DNA of 64,000 nucleotides from Vreelandella aquamarina. Its GTDB lineage: Bacteria > Pseudomonadota > Gammaproteobacteria > Pseudomonadales > Halomonadaceae. Positions within the stretch are counted from its first letter, which is position 1. Every line of letters starts with the position of its first letter. Shown piece after piece: positions 63,053 through 64,000 of the stretch. The translations under genes and the position numbers were made by a program. Location of the stretch: the NCBI RefSeq assembly GCF_020075495.1, contig NZ_JABYQT010000001.1, positions 1 to 64,000 on the forward strand. Direction: 5' to 3'. Below the pieces are notes generated by a model. The model saw only the letters and a list, made by a program, of their open reading frames with translations, had not been told where the DNA came from and made no database searches.

Positions 63053-64000
63053 CTAGCTTTTGGATGCGTAGGCGTAAAGCAGGGTCTCCTGGGCGCTGAT
63101 GGCATCGCCGCTGCCGGGGTCCTGGGAGCGGTAGCTGCCATCACTCTGCAAAAGCCAGCTCTGGCAGTTATCGACCAGATAGGTTTCGAGGTCCTTGCGT
63201 ACCCGCGTGGCGAGCTTCTTGTCCAGCAGCGGAAAGCAGGTTTCAACGCGGTGAAACATGTTGCGTGACATGAAGTCGGCACTGGAGCACCAGGTTTCCG
63301 ACTTGCCGTCGTTGTGAAAGTGAAAGACCCGCGTATGTTCCAGAAAGCGGCCGATGATCGAGCGTACGCGAATGTTTTCGGAGACACCCGGCAGGCCGGG
63401 TTTCAGGCAACACATGCCACGAATGATCAGATCGCACTCGACGCCTGCCTGGGAGGCACGGTAGAGCGCCTTGATCAGTTTGGGTTCGGTCAACGAGTTG
63501 CACTTGATGATGATATGGCCACGCTTGCCCTTGCGCGCCAGCTGGGCTTCGCGATCGATCATCTCTACCAGGCGCTCGTGAAGGGTGAAGGGGGCGTGCA
63601 GCAGCGTGTCGATCTTGCGTGCCCGGCCCATGCCCGAGAGCTGTTGAAACACCTTGTGCACATCGGCGCACAGCGCGGTGTTGGCGGTAAGCAGGCTGTA
63701 GTCGGTATAGAGCTTGGCGGTCTTGGAGTGATAGTTGCCGGTGCCTAGATGCGCGTAGTGGCGCAGCTCGCCTTTCTCACGGCGTACGATATGCAGCATC
63801 TTGGCGTGGGTCTTGTAGGCCATCACGCCATAGATGACGATGGCCCCGGCTTCCTGCAGGCGCGAGGCGAGCTGCAGGTTGTCGGCCTCATCGAAACGGG
63901 CGCGCAGCTCGATCACCACGGTGACTTCCTTGCCCTGGCTTGCCGCATCCACCAGGGCGCTGACAATCGGTGAGTCGGCACCGGTACGGTAGAGCGTCTG
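63053..64000 (-). CDS. ppk1: Polyphosphate kinase 1 (C-terminal part, cut by window end)
   Basis: Ppk1 polymerises the gamma-phosphate of ATP into polyphosphate. The 315 visible residues form the C-terminal phospholipase-D-like half. They include [24 protein letters not shown] with the histidine that is phosphorylated in the family, [18 protein letters not shown], and the later [21 protein letters not shown]. The frame runs unbroken to the window edge, so the N-terminal half lies beyond it. metR follows on the same strand after a hairpin. Confidence 0.95.
   Translation of the reverse strand, partial: QTLYRTGADSPIVSALVDAASQGKEVTVVIELRARFDEADNLQLASRLQEAGAIVIYGVMAYKTHAKMLHIVRREKGELRHYAHLGTGNYHSKTAKLYTDYSLLTANTALCADVHKVFQQLSGMGRARKIDTLLHAPFTLHERLVEMIDREAQLARKGKRGHIIIKCNSLTEPKLIKALYRASQAGVECDLIIRGMCCLKPGLPGVSENIRVRSIIGRFLEHTRVFHFHNDGKSETWCSSADFMSRNMFHRVETCFPLLDKKLATRVRKDLETYLVDNCQSWLLQSDGSYRSQDPGSGDAISAQETLLYAYASKS

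Overview
The window reads as a chromosomal segment of a Halomonadaceae bacterium (Halomonas or a close relative). The clues are the GC-rich coding sequence, an ectoine hydroxylase, a TRAP transporter set, a degraded BCCT osmolyte carrier, a FabY-type fatty-acid initiation synthase, and pseudomonad-like gene orders such as thrB beside polA. The species cannot be fixed from the sequence. Nearly all of it is core chromosome. No insertion sequence, prophage, CRISPR array or origin was recognised.

Layout. 1-170: the 5S rRNA end of an rRNA operon and its terminator. 197-10,030: hisC, an NlpE-like lipoprotein, radA, selD-selU (selenophosphate and tRNA 2-selenouridine), a glutamine-amidotransferase-like protein that has lost its catalytic cysteine, yjaG, and the hisB-hisH-hisA-hisF operon. 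10,130-14,475: a PanZ-like acetyltransferase with asmA, then mutY-yggX. 14,584-15,000: promoter, tRNA-Phe, tRNA-Gln, tRNA-Thr, terminator.

15,000-19,915 is visibly AT-rich and gene-poor compared with the rest. It holds a frameshifted small ORF, manganese catalase, a DUF892 ferritin-like protein and a Crp/Fnr-type regulator, and is followed by a stand-alone ectoine hydroxylase gene. This is a stress-flavoured block. 21,014-36,530 holds an FAH-family hydrolase, speA-thrB, polA, a TRAP transporter (dctP-dctQ-dctM), tmcA, pepD, dps and glycerate kinase.

36,635-42,712: two related lipoproteins are translationally coupled to a ZevA/ZevB-like metal uptake pair. Then come a HIT protein, an entericidin-like peptide, an I78 inhibitor lipoprotein, a LysE exporter, a voltage-sensor-like membrane protein with no visible pore, and an acyl-CoA thioesterase. 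42,783-48,252: atoE, a MATE exporter, a YfhL-type ferredoxin, coaD and fabY. 48,435-54,293: a TrmB paralogue, an SMR exporter, dacB, dgkA and glnE. 54,374-59,452: an AEC transporter, a small membrane protein, two adjoining pseudogenes (chemoreceptor-like and BCCT), an MFS carrier, a retropepsin-like protease and two small proteins. 59,683-64,000: the RstA/RstB two-component pair, metR, and the C-terminal part of polyphosphate kinase running off the end.

Recurring themes are envelope maintenance, oxidative and osmotic stress, and tRNA modification. The items most worth a second look are the pore-less voltage-sensor protein, the lipoprotein-ZevAB operon, the cysteine-less amidotransferase, and the fused pair of decaying genes at 55.8-56.9 kb.
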